Shown: positions 17,958-26,622 of the stretch, one piece after another
Layout of the letters: every line of letters starts with the position of its first letter
Numbering within the stretch: the first letter of the stretch is position 1
Origin: CAZEAP01 sp964510315
GTDB lineage: Bacteria; Planctomycetota; Brocadiia; SM23-32
NCBI GenBank assembly: GCA_964510315.1
Contig: CAZEAP010000010.1
Span: forward strand, 1 to 64,000
Reading direction: 5' to 3'
DNA: 64,000 nucleotides
Notes under the pieces: generated by a model
Database searches by the model: none
Told to the model about the DNA's origin: nothing
What the model saw: the letters and a program-made list of their open reading frames with translations, nothing else
Translations under genes and position numbers: made by a program

Positions 17958-18877
17958 TGGATCTCCTCCCCGTGCAGAATCTCCGCCAGGCGTTCGGCCA
18001 GCTCCACCACGCGGGGACCGGGAATCACCGCGTAGGTGGCCGCGATCAAGTGAATCCGTCCCTCCCGCACCGCCGGAAGCGGTGCCATGCTGGCCCACAG
18101 GCGCCGGGCCGCCCGCTGGAGCCGATCGGGGTCGCCTCCTTCCCCTCGGAGTTCGACGACCACCTGCGGCGCCCGCTTAAGGACGGCCTCCTTGCTGACG
18201 CTCCCGTAGCGCCGGGAAAGGTCGGCGAACACGTTCCGGCCCCCGGCGACACGGGCCACGTCGTGCAGGAACGTGCCCGGGCCCACCACGTGAAGGTCCG
18301 CCAGAGCGCCTTCTTCTCTGCCGGTTACCAGCAGCACCGGCACGCGCGGCCCCTCGGCCACCCGTGCGCGAACCCGGGCCAGCCGATAGCGCATCTCCGA
18401 CGCCGCCAGCTCCGCACGGTGTTCCACCTCGAGCAGCCGGCCCGTCCTGTCGAGCGCTTCAAAGACGGAATCAAGGTCGGTGAGCCCGAGCGTGACGAGT
18501 TCAATACGGTTCGCCCGCGCAAACCGCTCCAGACCCTCGCCTTCGCCCTGTGCGAGGATCAGGTCGGGACGCAGGCTGAGGATGCGCTCCATGTTCGGGT
18601 TGTAAAAGCCGCCGCAATCCGGCAGGCGCAACGCCCTCGGAGGGTGTTTGCTGTGTTGGCTGACACCGACGACGCGCTCCCCCGCCCCCGCGGCGAAGAC
18701 AATCTCGGTTACCGCGGGCGACATGCAGATGACGCGCCGATAGCGATAGCGGGCCTTCGGGGATTGCGCGTCAGGTCGGTCGGCCGCGGATAGCCCGGGG
18801 GCCTCCACGCGGGCCAAAAGCACGGAGATGGCCAGCCCGGTGAGCAGGGCGGCCGCCACCGCCGACGTCTTTTTCAC
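17942..18877 (-). CDS. btuF: BtuF-like periplasmic cobalamin-binding protein
   Basis: A 311-residue secreted solute-binding protein starting at GTG 18877 with a short basic start (KKTS) and a hydrophobic signal segment, then the class III binding-protein fold. Typical blocks are RRVICMSPAVTEIVFAAG at the start of the mature domain, RVVGVSQHSKHP, a GGFYNPNMERILSLRPDLIL block and a C-terminal lobe ending near the ATPase start. It would capture B12, or another corrinoid, in the periplasm for BtuCD. No lipobox is seen, so it is probably soluble or anchored through its signal peptide. The order BtuF-D-C behind a cobalamin riboswitch supports the substrate. Confidence 0.88.
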   Translation of the reverse strand: MKKTSAVAAALLTGLAISVLLARVEAPGLSAADRPDAQSPKARYRYRRVICMSPAVTEIVFAAGAGERVVGVSQHSKHPPRALRLPDCGGFYNPNMERILSLRPDLILAQGEGEGLERFARANRIELVTLGLTDLDSVFEALDRTGRLLEVEHRAELAASEMRYRLARVRARVAEGPRVPVLLVTGREEGALADLHVVGPGTFLHDVARVAGGRNVFADLSRRYGSVSKEAVLKRAPQVVVELRGEGGDPDRLQRAARRLWASMAPLPAVREGRIHLIAATYAVIPGPRVVELAERLAEILHGEEIQWRAP

Positions 18878-18951
18878 TGGAGCTTCCACGGGCAGTCTCC
18901 GGGGCGTTAGCAGGCTGCAAGCACCCCGCGGGATGCACGGGCGCGGGGCCC

Positions 18952-19350
18952 TCAGGGGGATTCGACCCCCGTGATGCGCATCTCGCCCTTCTCCTTCCGC
19001 AGGAGGAACGTCTCCGAGCGCGTCCGGCCGCCCTCCAGCCGGCACACCACGATCAGACGCAGGTAATCGCCGAACCAGGTGGCCTCGCCCCGTTCAACGG
19101 CTTCCGCCGAAGCCATCCGGCGGGCGGCCGCAGAGACCGCCCCGTGGGCCTTCCGGGATGCACCGTCGCTCAGAGAGGAGTCGACGGCCTGGGGATCGCC
19201 GGCGATCCGGCGCACAAGTTCCAGAGACTGGCGGACTTCCGAGGAGGACTCCGCAGCCTCCTCCGACTCATACTCCTCTCCGCAAGAGCAGAGAGCCAGC
19301 AGGCAGAGGGCCAACACGAGCAGCCGGCCCACCAAGAAACGTGTTGTCAT
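18952..19350 (-). CDS. Small lipoprotein in the B12 operon
   Basis: A 132-residue protein with a lipoprotein signal peptide: basic MTTR start, hydrophobic stretch, lipobox LALCSC with the acylated cysteine near residue 22, then an acidic stretch rich in Glu and Ser. The mature domain (about 40-132) carries the segment FGDYLRLIVVCRLEGG and resembles small NTF2- or DUF-type domains, but I do not recognise the family. AGGAGGA sits eight bases before ATG 19350. Its place between the pseudopilin and BtuF genes in a riboswitch operon suggests a cell-envelope role in corrinoid uptake; this is inference. Confidence 0.75.
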   Translation of the reverse strand: MTTRFLVGRLLVLALCLLALCSCGEEYESEEAAESSSEVRQSLELVRRIAGDPQAVDSSLSDGASRKAHGAVSAAARRMASAEAVERGEATWFGDYLRLIVVCRLEGGRTRSETFLLRKEKGEMRITGVESP

Positions 19351-19399
19351 CTTGCTGTCCTCCTGCAATCCCGGCGCGCGGACAGGTCGCACGGGACGG

Positions 19400-20140
19400 T
19401 CACTTTTTGGGATCGAAATACTTGTCTTCCGTGTCGCAGATCACCCCGAGGTAGTCCTCATCCAGCTCAAGGACCGGATCGGGCGACATGGTGCTGACGT
19501 GCCCATCAACCCACAGCACGTTGGCCGTCCTGCGGTGGCGGAAATGGGTGTAGGCTTCCCCCCAGAGCAACGCCTGGGAAGGGGGAGTCCAAAACCAGTT
19601 CTCCTGCAGGGGACCCATCCAGTTGGTCGCCGAATCGCCGAACAGCACCGTGTTGCTGGGCTTCTTCACGATAGTGAGGCCCCTGCCCTTCCACCAGTAT
19701 TTGTAGTCCGGGTCGGACCAGTCCCCCTCCTCCACGAGGTAGTTCAGGTAGTGATAATTGTAGGCGTATCCCGTGGATGGTCCTTTGGCGCGAGGCACGT
19801 AGTTCCCCCACCCGAACTCCGGGCACTGCCAGACCTCATCGCTGTTGGAGACATAGAGGGAGAGGTAACCTTTGTGAAAGTTCACCGGCTTGTCAGGGCC
19901 TTCGGTGGAACCGAAAAACCAGGTGCCGGTGTAATCCCCGATGCCGGGGAGCATCTCGTTGTGGTCGACAGTGTAGGCGTACAGAGCCTGACCGATGTTG
20001 TTAAGCCGGCTGCGGCAGCGAGTGGAGCGAGCATGGGAGCGCGCCACGCTAAGGGCAGGCATCAACAGGGCCGCCAGGATGCTTATGATAGCAATGACGA
20101 CCAGCATCTCGATGAGAGTGAAAGCCCGCTTGATCACCAC
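19400..20140 (-). CDS. Type II-type pseudopilin, H-X9-DG (DUF1559-like) protein
   Basis: A 246-residue protein with a type IV prepilin leader. KRA precedes the cleavage-site block FTLIEMLVVIAII, followed by one hydrophobic helix with the conserved Glu at +5. The C-terminal half is aromatic-rich and globular and ends with the H-X9-DG motif (HRRTANVLWVDG). This family expands greatly in Planctomycetota and related groups. The start is GTG 20140, or the adjacent GTG 20137, after GGGAGG; the frame continues upstream through the riboswitch terminator and is not coding there. It is the first gene behind the cobalamin riboswitch, ahead of the lipoprotein and BtuFDC genes, which is an unusual place for a pseudopilin. 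Confidence 0.87.
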   Translation of the reverse strand: MVIKRAFTLIEMLVVIAIISILAALLMPALSVARSHARSTRCRSRLNNIGQALYAYTVDHNEMLPGIGDYTGTWFFGSTEGPDKPVNFHKGYLSLYVSNSDEVWQCPEFGWGNYVPRAKGPSTGYAYNYHYLNYLVEEGDWSDPDYKYWWKGRGLTIVKKPSNTVLFGDSATNWMGPLQENWFWTPPSQALLWGEAYTHFRHRRTANVLWVDGHVSTMSPDPVLELDEDYLGVICDTEDKYFDPKK

Positions 20141-20195
20141 AAAGACCTCCCGAAACGGCCCGGCAGGCGGACTGAAGCGAAGACGGCAGCGCAAC

Positions 20196-20224
20196 AAAAA
20201 ACCCGAGGCGGGCTGCCTCGGGTT
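20196..20224 (-). terminator. Intrinsic terminator of the cobalamin riboswitch
   Basis: On the minus strand AACCCGAGGC pairs with GCCTCGGGTT across a short AGCCC loop and is followed by a T-run (TTTTTTGTT). It lies between the aptamer and the pseudopilin start, where it would stop transcription when cobalamin is bound. The upstream segment 20280-20272 (CTTCGGGTT) can pair with its 5' arm (20224-20216) and may be the antiterminator. Confidence 0.8.
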
Positions 20225-20289
20225 GGTCGCGCAGACGCGTCATCGCCCTGCACCTGCGCCGCTTCTCTCTAAACCCGAAGATCAGCAGC

Positions 20290-20470
20290 ATCACGTCGAC
20301 AGGGCCGTCTTCTGACTTCCGGTCTTCGCTGCCGGCCCGGCCTTCCCGTCCCGCGCATTCGGGACAGTGACCTCGAAAGGGCCTGCGCTACCGGTTACAG
20401 CGGCGGGTCCGTAACGGATTTTCACCGTTTTCCGGGGGTTCCATCGGAACCCTACCCTGCCGACTCTTCT
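20290..20470 (-). ncRNA. Cobalamin (AdoCbl) riboswitch aptamer
   Basis: All conserved core blocks are readable on the minus strand in the right order: GGTTCCGATGGAACC (20451-20437), GGTGAAAATCCG, GGACCCGCCGCTGTAACCGG (20410-20391), CACTGTCC...GGGAAGG, and the B12-box region GGAAGTCAGAAGAC (20320-20307). It sits upstream of the pseudopilin-lipoprotein-BtuFDC operon. A terminator follows about 70 bases downstream, so control is probably by premature termination when B12 is abundant. Confidence 0.95.
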
Positions 20471-20474
20471 ATTA

Positions 20475-20503
20475 CTCCTACCAGATTCTGTGAGCAGTGT
20501 CAA
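20475..20503 (-). promoter_or_regulatory. Promoter of the riboswitch operon
   Basis: A consensus -35 box TTGACA (20503-20498) lies just upstream of the aptamer and overlaps the stop region of the preceding gene. At 17 bases spacing the -10 would be TAGGAG; TAATAG six bases further is a poorer-spaced alternative. The -35 is convincing, the -10 is not fixed. Confidence 0.5.
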
Positions 20504-21339
20504 CCATTCAACGACAATATGCGGTCCATTGCGTCGCTCAGCCTGCGGAGGGCGTCCTCTTCCAGGCCGAAGAACTCCGCCACGCAGGGGCCGTCGTAGC
20601 CCACCGCCCGCAGCTCCCGCATGACGGCGCGGAAGTTCACATCTCCCTCCAGAAGGTCGCAAAACCCTTCCAGAGTGCCCACGGAGCGCTTGAAGTCCTT
20701 GAAATGCACGGAGCAGATGCGCCCGCCCAGGATGTGGATCCAGTCCTCGGCATAGCCGAAACGGATGACGTTACCCACGTCCAGGTAAGAGCCCACGCGA
20801 TCGGACTCGAAGCCGTCTATGAAGTCCCTCATCTCCACCGGCGAGAGCAACAGGCCGTTCCACACGTTCTCAATCCCTATGGTCACCTCCACCTCCTCGG
20901 CGGTCGGCACCAGGCGGGCGATGCCGTCCTGCATCCGTTCCATCGCCACGTCGTACGGGACGTGTTCGTCGCGGTCGCTTCCGGCCGGCGACAGGACGCC
21001 GGGGACGACCAGCAGAACCCCAACCCCCAGCTCGGAGGCCAACCGCAGACTGCGCCGGACGATGTCGACGCCCCTCTCCCGCTCCCGGGCATCATCGGAG
21101 GTCAAGGGATAGCGCCAACCCAGGCCGCTGGCCAGGCTGGTGAGGGTAACGCCCGCGTCGGCGGCGGCCCGAAGAACGGCTTTGCAGTCTTCGGCCGTGG
21201 TCTCCGGGGTGAGGAAACCCTCCTGTCCGACGGCTGGTTCTACGCCTCCAAACCCGAACCGCGCCGCCTCGGCAAACAGGGACTCCGCGGAGCGGTCCTG
21301 GTTTTCAGGCAGTGCCCACACGCTGATCGCTTTGAGCAT
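20500..21339 (-). CDS. Sugar phosphate isomerase/epimerase (xylose-isomerase-like TIM barrel)
   Basis: A 279-residue TIM-barrel protein of the AP-endonuclease-2/xylose-isomerase-like group. Segments at the strand ends fit the metal site: GIENVWNG with its Glu, SYLDVGN with its Asp, VHFKDF with its His, and a late CVAEFFG with its Glu. Such proteins isomerise or epimerise keto-sugars or inositol derivatives in the cytoplasm using a divalent metal. The exact substrate is unknown. It lies downstream of the HEAT-repeat gene on the same strand (81 bases apart) and ends at the riboswitch promoter. Confidence 0.85.
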   Translation of the reverse strand: MLKAISVWALPENQDRSAESLFAEAARFGFGGVEPAVGQEGFLTPETTAEDCKAVLRAAADAGVTLTSLASGLGWRYPLTSDDARERERGVDIVRRSLRLASELGVGVLLVVPGVLSPAGSDRDEHVPYDVAMERMQDGIARLVPTAEEVEVTIGIENVWNGLLLSPVEMRDFIDGFESDRVGSYLDVGNVIRFGYAEDWIHILGGRICSVHFKDFKRSVGTLEGFCDLLEGDVNFRAVMRELRAVGYDGPCVAEFFGLEEDALRRLSDAMDRILSLNG

Positions 21340-21420
21340 CTCTGCCTCACGCTGGTGACGAAGGAAGAGAGCGACCCCTCGGTCACCGGTGGGCCGCCCT
21401 CTGGAGTTCCGGTTCGGGCC

Positions 21421-23670
21421 TCAGTCCAACTCCAGCCCCCGGGTCTGGATCAAGCCCAGCAGTTCAGGGGAAGACAGTCCTGCGGCCGAGAGGGCCTCGG
21501 CGGCGGCAACGCGCAACTCCTGCTGATCCGCCGCGAGAGCGGTCTCCAGGGTCTGGCGCACATCCTCGGAGGCGGTCGCGCCGGTCCTCCGCATGACGGC
21601 CGCCATGGCGTTGCATGCGGCGACTTTCAGTTCCAGAGCGGCGTCCCGTTCCACGATTCCGCTCAGGGGCTTCAGGGCCACCGGCGAGCCAAAAGACGCC
21701 AGCGTGCTGATGGCCGCGCCCGTGACCTGGTCGCTGTAGCCTCTGAGCGCGCTGACGAGGGAGGGCTCCAGCATGCTGAGCAGGTATTGCGTGCGATCGG
21801 GCGGAACTTCGGCCAGCGCCCGGACGGCCTTCAGCAGCACAGCTTCCTCTTCTTCGGTGAAGGCCGTGCGGCTTTCGGCCAGGATGGTTTGCTCCACGAT
21901 TGGCTTGATCTTCTCGGCCCGGATGTCGTCGACGCTGAGCACCTTCTCGATGCCCTCGTATTCGCCCAGGTCCACCGACGCCCCGTCGGGGCCGACCACC
22001 GCGTACATGGGAAGCCCCTTGGTCCTGGGGTCCTCGCGAAGCATACCGAACACCCTGTTGAAAATCAATTCAGGAGCGTCGGCGGAGATGAAGACGGCGT
22101 CGATCGCCGGCTCCAGCGCCAGTGCGCCCGCGATGCTGCCCTCGTTGACGCGCGTCTCGACGGTGGAGACGCCCAGTTTGCGCAACAGGTCCGCCAGTGT
22201 GTTGCGCGTCTGGAAGTCGTCTATGAGGACCAGCGCATTGCGCTCGGCGGCGGCATTCAGGGTCGCGTTCACAACTTTCATGATCTCCGTGGCCGACCCG
22301 CAGTCACCCAGCGGGCAGAACTCCACCAGGGCGATGGCCGCGTTGTAGCGGACGTCTTTGTTGCCCGACTCCAGTGCTTTCAGCAGGCCGTCGGCCGTAG
22401 CCACGCCGGGCCGCGCCCCGATGGCGTCGAGCCTGGCACTGAGCGCCTTGACCAGGTAAAGGCTTGCCGGCCCGTCCTCGACCTCCACCGTCAGTTCCAG
22501 CGCGTGGGCCAGCACGGGCGGCTCCATCAGATGCAGGACGATGGGCGCCCTGCGGGCCAGATCCTCGGCCCGCTCCGCGGCTTCCTGCTGCTGCGCTTCG
22601 GTCAGGTCTCTGCCTCCGAGGCGGAACTCGGCCTTCTCAAACCGCTTGCACAGCGCGAGCTGCCGGGCCAGCGAGGCCCCAAGAAACGCTTGCAGCTCGG
22701 GGTTGGCCGGATCGATCTTCAAGCCCTCCAGGGCAACCTCGGAAGCCATCTTCTGGTGATACAGGTAGTTCGGGACCTCCTCGTAGACCAGCTTCTCGGT
22801 CAGTCCCGCGCCCGCCGGTTCCCACCCCCAAACGTCTGCGGTGAGACCGTAGGTGTAGCCCACCAGATGGGCCTTTTCGGCCAGATAGGCGTCGGCCAAT
22901 TCAATGTACTGCTCCGGCGCCGGAGCCAGTTCGGCCGGCGATTTCCCCGTCAGGGACTGGAGTGCCTCGGCTGCGGCCTGCTGCACCGGGGCGGCGGCGT
23001 CGGCGTCTTCCTGAGCCGCTTTCAGAGCCGCGACCGCCCGCTCATCGTCGAGCTGAGCGAGTACGCCGGCCACACGGCTCCGCACCAGAGGGTCCTCAGA
23101 CTGGCGCAGCGCCTGGATAAGCGGCAGACAGGCGTCCCGCTGCATGTCGCCCAGCAGAGCGACGGCCCGGCCGACGACATGCTGTTTCTCGGGGTCCTCG
23201 ACGCCCAGGATCGGCACGACGTAAGGGACGGCATAAGGGCCGTGTGCCTTCAGCTCCGCAGTCGCCCTCGCGAATGCCTCCACGTCCTCGGACTTCAGGT
23301 CCGCGATCAGCTGCTCCGGACCCTCCACCTCTCTGCCTCTCTGGCGGACGGCGCGCGTCACCAGTTCGACCAGTTCTTCGGCCTGTGGGGCCATCTCTTC
23401 CTTGCGGGACATCTCGAACAGGACGCCGAGTTCGGCCCGGTTGCGCATCTTCAGCGCCGCGTGCATGCCGGGCTCCATCCCGAGCACTTCCTCGAACATA
23501 TCCCTGGCCTTCTGGTACTGGCCGGCCTTGTAGGCGTTGACTCCCTGCTGAAACAGCTCGAGCATCTGCTCCTCGCCGGCTTCAGCCGCGTGGACCGTGC
23601 CGGTGAAGACCATCGCAGCCGCCGCCAACACTACCAACGCCACTGCCCAACGTCTGGCATGCTTGCACAT
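21421..23670 (-). CDS. Exported TPR/HEAT-repeat protein with a receiver-like domain
   Basis: A 749-residue protein with a signal peptide (hydrophobic segment about 8-28, ending VHAAEA), one or two TPR units (about 33-75, FQQGVNAYKAGQYQKARDMF), and HEAT-type helical repeats (about 105-245 and 640-749). Between them, near 478-600, is a Rossmann-like segment resembling a response-regulator receiver: NALVLIDDFQTRNTLADLL, then DAVFISAD, then GLPMYAVVG. The acidic pair (DD) and the Asp at the second strand are there, but the segment lies in an exported protein where phosphorelay is unexpected. It is probably a periplasmic scaffold. ATG 23670 fits the signal peptide. Function unassigned. Confidence 0.82.
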   Translation of the reverse strand: MCKHARRWAVALVVLAAAAMVFTGTVHAAEAGEEQMLELFQQGVNAYKAGQYQKARDMFEEVLGMEPGMHAALKMRNRAELGVLFEMSRKEEMAPQAEELVELVTRAVRQRGREVEGPEQLIADLKSEDVEAFARATAELKAHGPYAVPYVVPILGVEDPEKQHVVGRAVALLGDMQRDACLPLIQALRQSEDPLVRSRVAGVLAQLDDERAVAALKAAQEDADAAAPVQQAAAEALQSLTGKSPAELAPAPEQYIELADAYLAEKAHLVGYTYGLTADVWGWEPAGAGLTEKLVYEEVPNYLYHQKMASEVALEGLKIDPANPELQAFLGASLARQLALCKRFEKAEFRLGGRDLTEAQQQEAAERAEDLARRAPIVLHLMEPPVLAHALELTVEVEDGPASLYLVKALSARLDAIGARPGVATADGLLKALESGNKDVRYNAAIALVEFCPLGDCGSATEIMKVVNATLNAAAERNALVLIDDFQTRNTLADLLRKLGVSTVETRVNEGSIAGALALEPAIDAVFISADAPELIFNRVFGMLREDPRTKGLPMYAVVGPDGASVDLGEYEGIEKVLSVDDIRAEKIKPIVEQTILAESRTAFTEEEEAVLLKAVRALAEVPPDRTQYLLSMLEPSLVSALRGYSDQVTGAAISTLASFGSPVALKPLSGIVERDAALELKVAACNAMAAVMRRTGATASEDVRQTLETALAADQQELRVAAAEALSAAGLSSPELLGLIQTRGLELD

Positions 23671-23750
23671 GAGTGACTCCTTGTGGAAGGCCCGGAGAAT
23701 TCAGTGTCCTCTCTTTTTAGCCCGGCCACGCCGGGCCGAAGTTATCCGCC

Positions 23751-25055
23751 TCAGAGGTAAGGTCTTTCCGGCTCCACCAGGTCCGCCGGAATTTCTCTGC
23801 GTCGGACCAACCGGCAGCCATCCCCCTCGACCAGCACCTCCGGGGGCCGGGGCCGGCTGTTGTAATTGCTGCTCATTGTGAAGCCGTAAGCTCCCGCGCT
23901 GAATACGGCCAGGAGCCGGTGCCCTTCCAGCGGCGGCAACGGCCGGTTCTGCGCGAGGTAATCTCCCGTCTCGCAGACGGGTCCGACGACATCAACCACC
24001 TCGGTAGTGAACTCATCGTAACTGCTGTCGCCGGGCCGCATCACCGCCGGCATGCCGCTCGGGCTGCGAACCGGCCATATCCTGTGGTACGACCCGTAAA
24101 GGGTCGGGCGGACCAGGTCGTTCATAGCGGCATCGCAAACCAGGAACCGCTTCCCGTATTCATTTTCCTTGCGGTAAATGACCCGCGTCAGCAGCAGTCC
24201 GCTATTCCCAGCAATGTACCGACCCGGCTCAATGATAACGCTGCAGCCGAGTTTTTCAAGATAAGATTGCACGGCCCGCGCGTAGTCGTCCGGGCCGATC
24301 ACCTCCTCGCCGGTGTAGGAAATGCCGTATCCGCCGCCCATGTTGAGGCAATCCAGCAAGAGGCCGTTCCGGTCCGCTCGTTCGAACAGGGCGCTCGTTT
24401 TCTCCAGCGCCCGCTCGTAGGGCTCGGTGCTGTGGACGGGCGACCCCAGGTGGAGATGAATGCCTCTGAGGTTCACCCCTGGCCAGTCAGCGGCCTCCGC
24501 CAGAAGCCTCTCAGTTTCTTCAATACCTATACCAAATTTCGTCTCCCCTTTACCAGTGGCGGTCTTGCGGTGAGTGCCGGGCTCAATGTCGGGGTTCAGC
24601 CGGAGGCAGACCGGCGCCGCAGTACCTTCAGAATCCGCCAGTTCGCTGAGACGCTCCAGTTCGGGGCGTGATTCCACGTTGAACATGTGAATGCCGGCGT
24701 CGAGGGCATACTGGATCTCCTCGGCCGTCTTGCCGGCGCCGGCGAAGACAATCCGCCCCGGCTCCGCCCCCGCCTCCAGGGCGCGGTACAGCTCGCCGCC
24801 GCTGACGACGTCGAAGCCGCTGCCCTGCTCGGAGAGGAGCTTGAGGATGGAAAGGTTACTGCAGGATTTTACCGAGAAGCACACCAGAGCTTCCCACGAT
24901 GCAAAAGCGTCGCGGATGCAGCGAAAACGCTCCGTTAAGGCGGTGGCGCTGTAGACGTAGCAGGGCGTCCCGTGCTCTTCCGCAATCCGTGCGGCGGGCA
25001 CACCCTCGCAGTACAGCTCGCCCTCGCGGTAGTGAAAGCCGTTCGGAACGCTCAT
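23751..25055 (-). CDS. lysA: Diaminopimelate decarboxylase
   Basis: A 434-residue PLP enzyme of fold type III that makes lysine from meso-diaminopimelate. The N-terminal barrel has TPCYVYSATAL and the PLP lysine in VCFSVKSCSNLSILK. Further family motifs are HLGSPVH, the glycine-rich NMGGGYG phosphate loop and EPGRYIAGNSG, and the C-terminal barrel supplies the dimer active-site CETGDYLA. ATG 25055 follows GGGGAGCC; the longer open frame upstream was rejected. The lysine-loop sequence (SVKS rather than the common AxKAN) is slightly divergent. It is on the same strand as radA upstream. Confidence 0.93.
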   Translation of the reverse strand: MSVPNGFHYREGELYCEGVPAARIAEEHGTPCYVYSATALTERFRCIRDAFASWEALVCFSVKSCSNLSILKLLSEQGSGFDVVSGGELYRALEAGAEPGRIVFAGAGKTAEEIQYALDAGIHMFNVESRPELERLSELADSEGTAAPVCLRLNPDIEPGTHRKTATGKGETKFGIGIEETERLLAEAADWPGVNLRGIHLHLGSPVHSTEPYERALEKTSALFERADRNGLLLDCLNMGGGYGISYTGEEVIGPDDYARAVQSYLEKLGCSVIIEPGRYIAGNSGLLLTRVIYRKENEYGKRFLVCDAAMNDLVRPTLYGSYHRIWPVRSPSGMPAVMRPGDSSYDEFTTEVVDVVGPVCETGDYLAQNRPLPPLEGHRLLAVFSAGAYGFTMSSNYNSRPRPPEVLVEGDGCRLVRRREIPADLVEPERPYL

Positions 25056-25160
25056 GATGGGCTCCCCTGCGTGGAGCGGTCCACGGGCCCTCCCCGGGCG
25101 CGCGGACACAACGGGGAAAGAATACCGAAAACTGCGCCGAAGTCAAACCGGCCGGCGGTA

Positions 25161-26516
25161 TCAGGTGTCCTGCCGCAGAAGCGCCAGGGCTTCCCCCAGG
25201 TTCCTGACCGTATGCAGGTCCCCGGCGAAGCCGGCGGCGTCCTCGGCGTTACCGGCGGGAATGACGGCTGCGCCGAAGCCCAGCTTCTCGGCCTCTTTCA
25301 GCCGTTCTCGCACGCGCCCCACGGCCCGCACTTCCCCGCCGAGGCCCACCTCGCCCACGGCGACGGCCTCGGGCAGGAAGGGCTCGTCGCGGAAGCTGGA
25401 GGCCAGCGCCAGCACCAGTGGCAGGTCCGCGGCGGGTTCGAGGACCCGCAGGCCCCCGGCGATGTTGACGAACGCGTCGCTGCCGCCCAGTTCCAGGCCG
25501 GCCCGCCTCTCCAGCACCGAAAGCATCATGCTGAAACGCCGATAGTCCACCCCGCTGACCTTACGCTCCGGGGTTCCATAAGCGCCCGGGCCGACCAGGG
25601 CCTGGACCTCGACCAGCAGGGCGCGGCTGCCCTCCATGGCCGGCATGACGACGGAGCCGCAGACCGTCGGATCGCGCTCAGCGAGAAACAACTTGCTCGG
25701 GTTCCCCACCTCGCGGAGCCCGCGCCGGCCCATCTCGAACACGCCGATCTCGTTGACCGCCCCGAAGCGGTTCTTGGTGGCCCGCAGGATGCGCAACGAC
25801 TGGAAGTCCTCCGTCTCGAAATACAGAACCGTGTCCACCAGGTGTTCCAGCGCCCGGGGACCCGCGATGACGCCCCGCTTGGTCACGTGCCCTACCAGGA
25901 AGAGGGCGCGTCCGTTCTTCTTGGCGTGCTCAATCAACGCGTTGGCGCAAGTTCGGACCTGCCGCAGGCTTCCCGGCGCCGAGTCCACCCCCTTGGCCGC
26001 CACCCTCTGTATGCTGTCCACGACGACAACCTGGGGATCCTCCTTCTCCATGGCCGGCAGCAGTGCGCCCAGCGAGCCGTCCGCAACCACAGAGAGGTTG
26101 GAGTCCCCCAGCCCCAGGCGGTCGGCCCGGATCTTCACCTGTGGGAGTGACTCCTCGCAGCTCGCGTACAGGCAGCGGGAGCCCTGGGCCGCCATCCGGC
26201 CGGTCGCCTGAAGGAGCAGCGTAGACTTGCCCACGCCGGGCGCCCCGCCCAGCAGGATGGTGCTTCCCAGCAGTACTCCGCCGCCCAGCACGCGGTCCAA
26301 TTCCGGAAAGCCGGTGGCCGCCCGGACCCCGCGCTCCACGCTCAGTTCACTCAGTTTAAAGGTGGGCGCGGCACTGCCGCCGGACCGGACCTCGGATGTG
26401 CCGGATTCGGCCTCCTCGAGGCTGTCCCACTCACCGCAGTTGGGGCAACGTCCGCTCCAGCGGTAGAACTTCCCTCCGCACTCGGCGCATTCGTAGCGGG
26501 TCCGATCTTTGGCCAT
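25161..26516 (-). CDS. radA: DNA repair protein RadA/Sms
   Basis: A 451-residue RecA-like helicase that promotes branch migration in homologous recombination. The N-terminal zinc finger has Cys10, Cys13, Cys24 and Cys27 (CAECGGKFYRWSGRCPNC). Then come Walker A GAPGVGKST near residue 98, the RadA-specific KNRFG motif (TKNRFGAVNEIGVFEM) and a C-terminal Lon-protease-like domain (about 280-450, with VGEVGLGGEVRAVGRV). ATG 26516 has GAGGAG five bases upstream and directly precedes the zinc finger. Length is normal for the family. Confidence 0.96.
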   Translation of the reverse strand: MAKDRTRYECAECGGKFYRWSGRCPNCGEWDSLEEAESGTSEVRSGGSAAPTFKLSELSVERGVRAATGFPELDRVLGGGVLLGSTILLGGAPGVGKSTLLLQATGRMAAQGSRCLYASCEESLPQVKIRADRLGLGDSNLSVVADGSLGALLPAMEKEDPQVVVVDSIQRVAAKGVDSAPGSLRQVRTCANALIEHAKKNGRALFLVGHVTKRGVIAGPRALEHLVDTVLYFETEDFQSLRILRATKNRFGAVNEIGVFEMGRRGLREVGNPSKLFLAERDPTVCGSVVMPAMEGSRALLVEVQALVGPGAYGTPERKVSGVDYRRFSMMLSVLERRAGLELGGSDAFVNIAGGLRVLEPAADLPLVLALASSFRDEPFLPEAVAVGEVGLGGEVRAVGRVRERLKEAEKLGFGAAVIPAGNAEDAAGFAGDLHTVRNLGEALALLRQDT

Positions 26517-26622
26517 GGGCTCTCCTCGGGACGACGGGACGGCGCGGGTATGATAGTGGCAGAGCCGGTTGATGCAAAGGCCGCGGCCCTGCCCGCCCGT
26601 GGCGGGGGCCGACGGTCGGACC

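Noticed and set aside
20497..23676. Very long plus-strand open frame opposite the HEAT and isomerase genes
   Set aside because: It is the antisense of two convincing minus-strand genes, rich in H, R, P and G, without domains or a ribosome binding site.
23700..23750. GC-rich hairpin between lysA and the HEAT gene
   Set aside because: In the direction of transcription it is followed by an A-run rather than a T-run, so it is not an intrinsic terminator.
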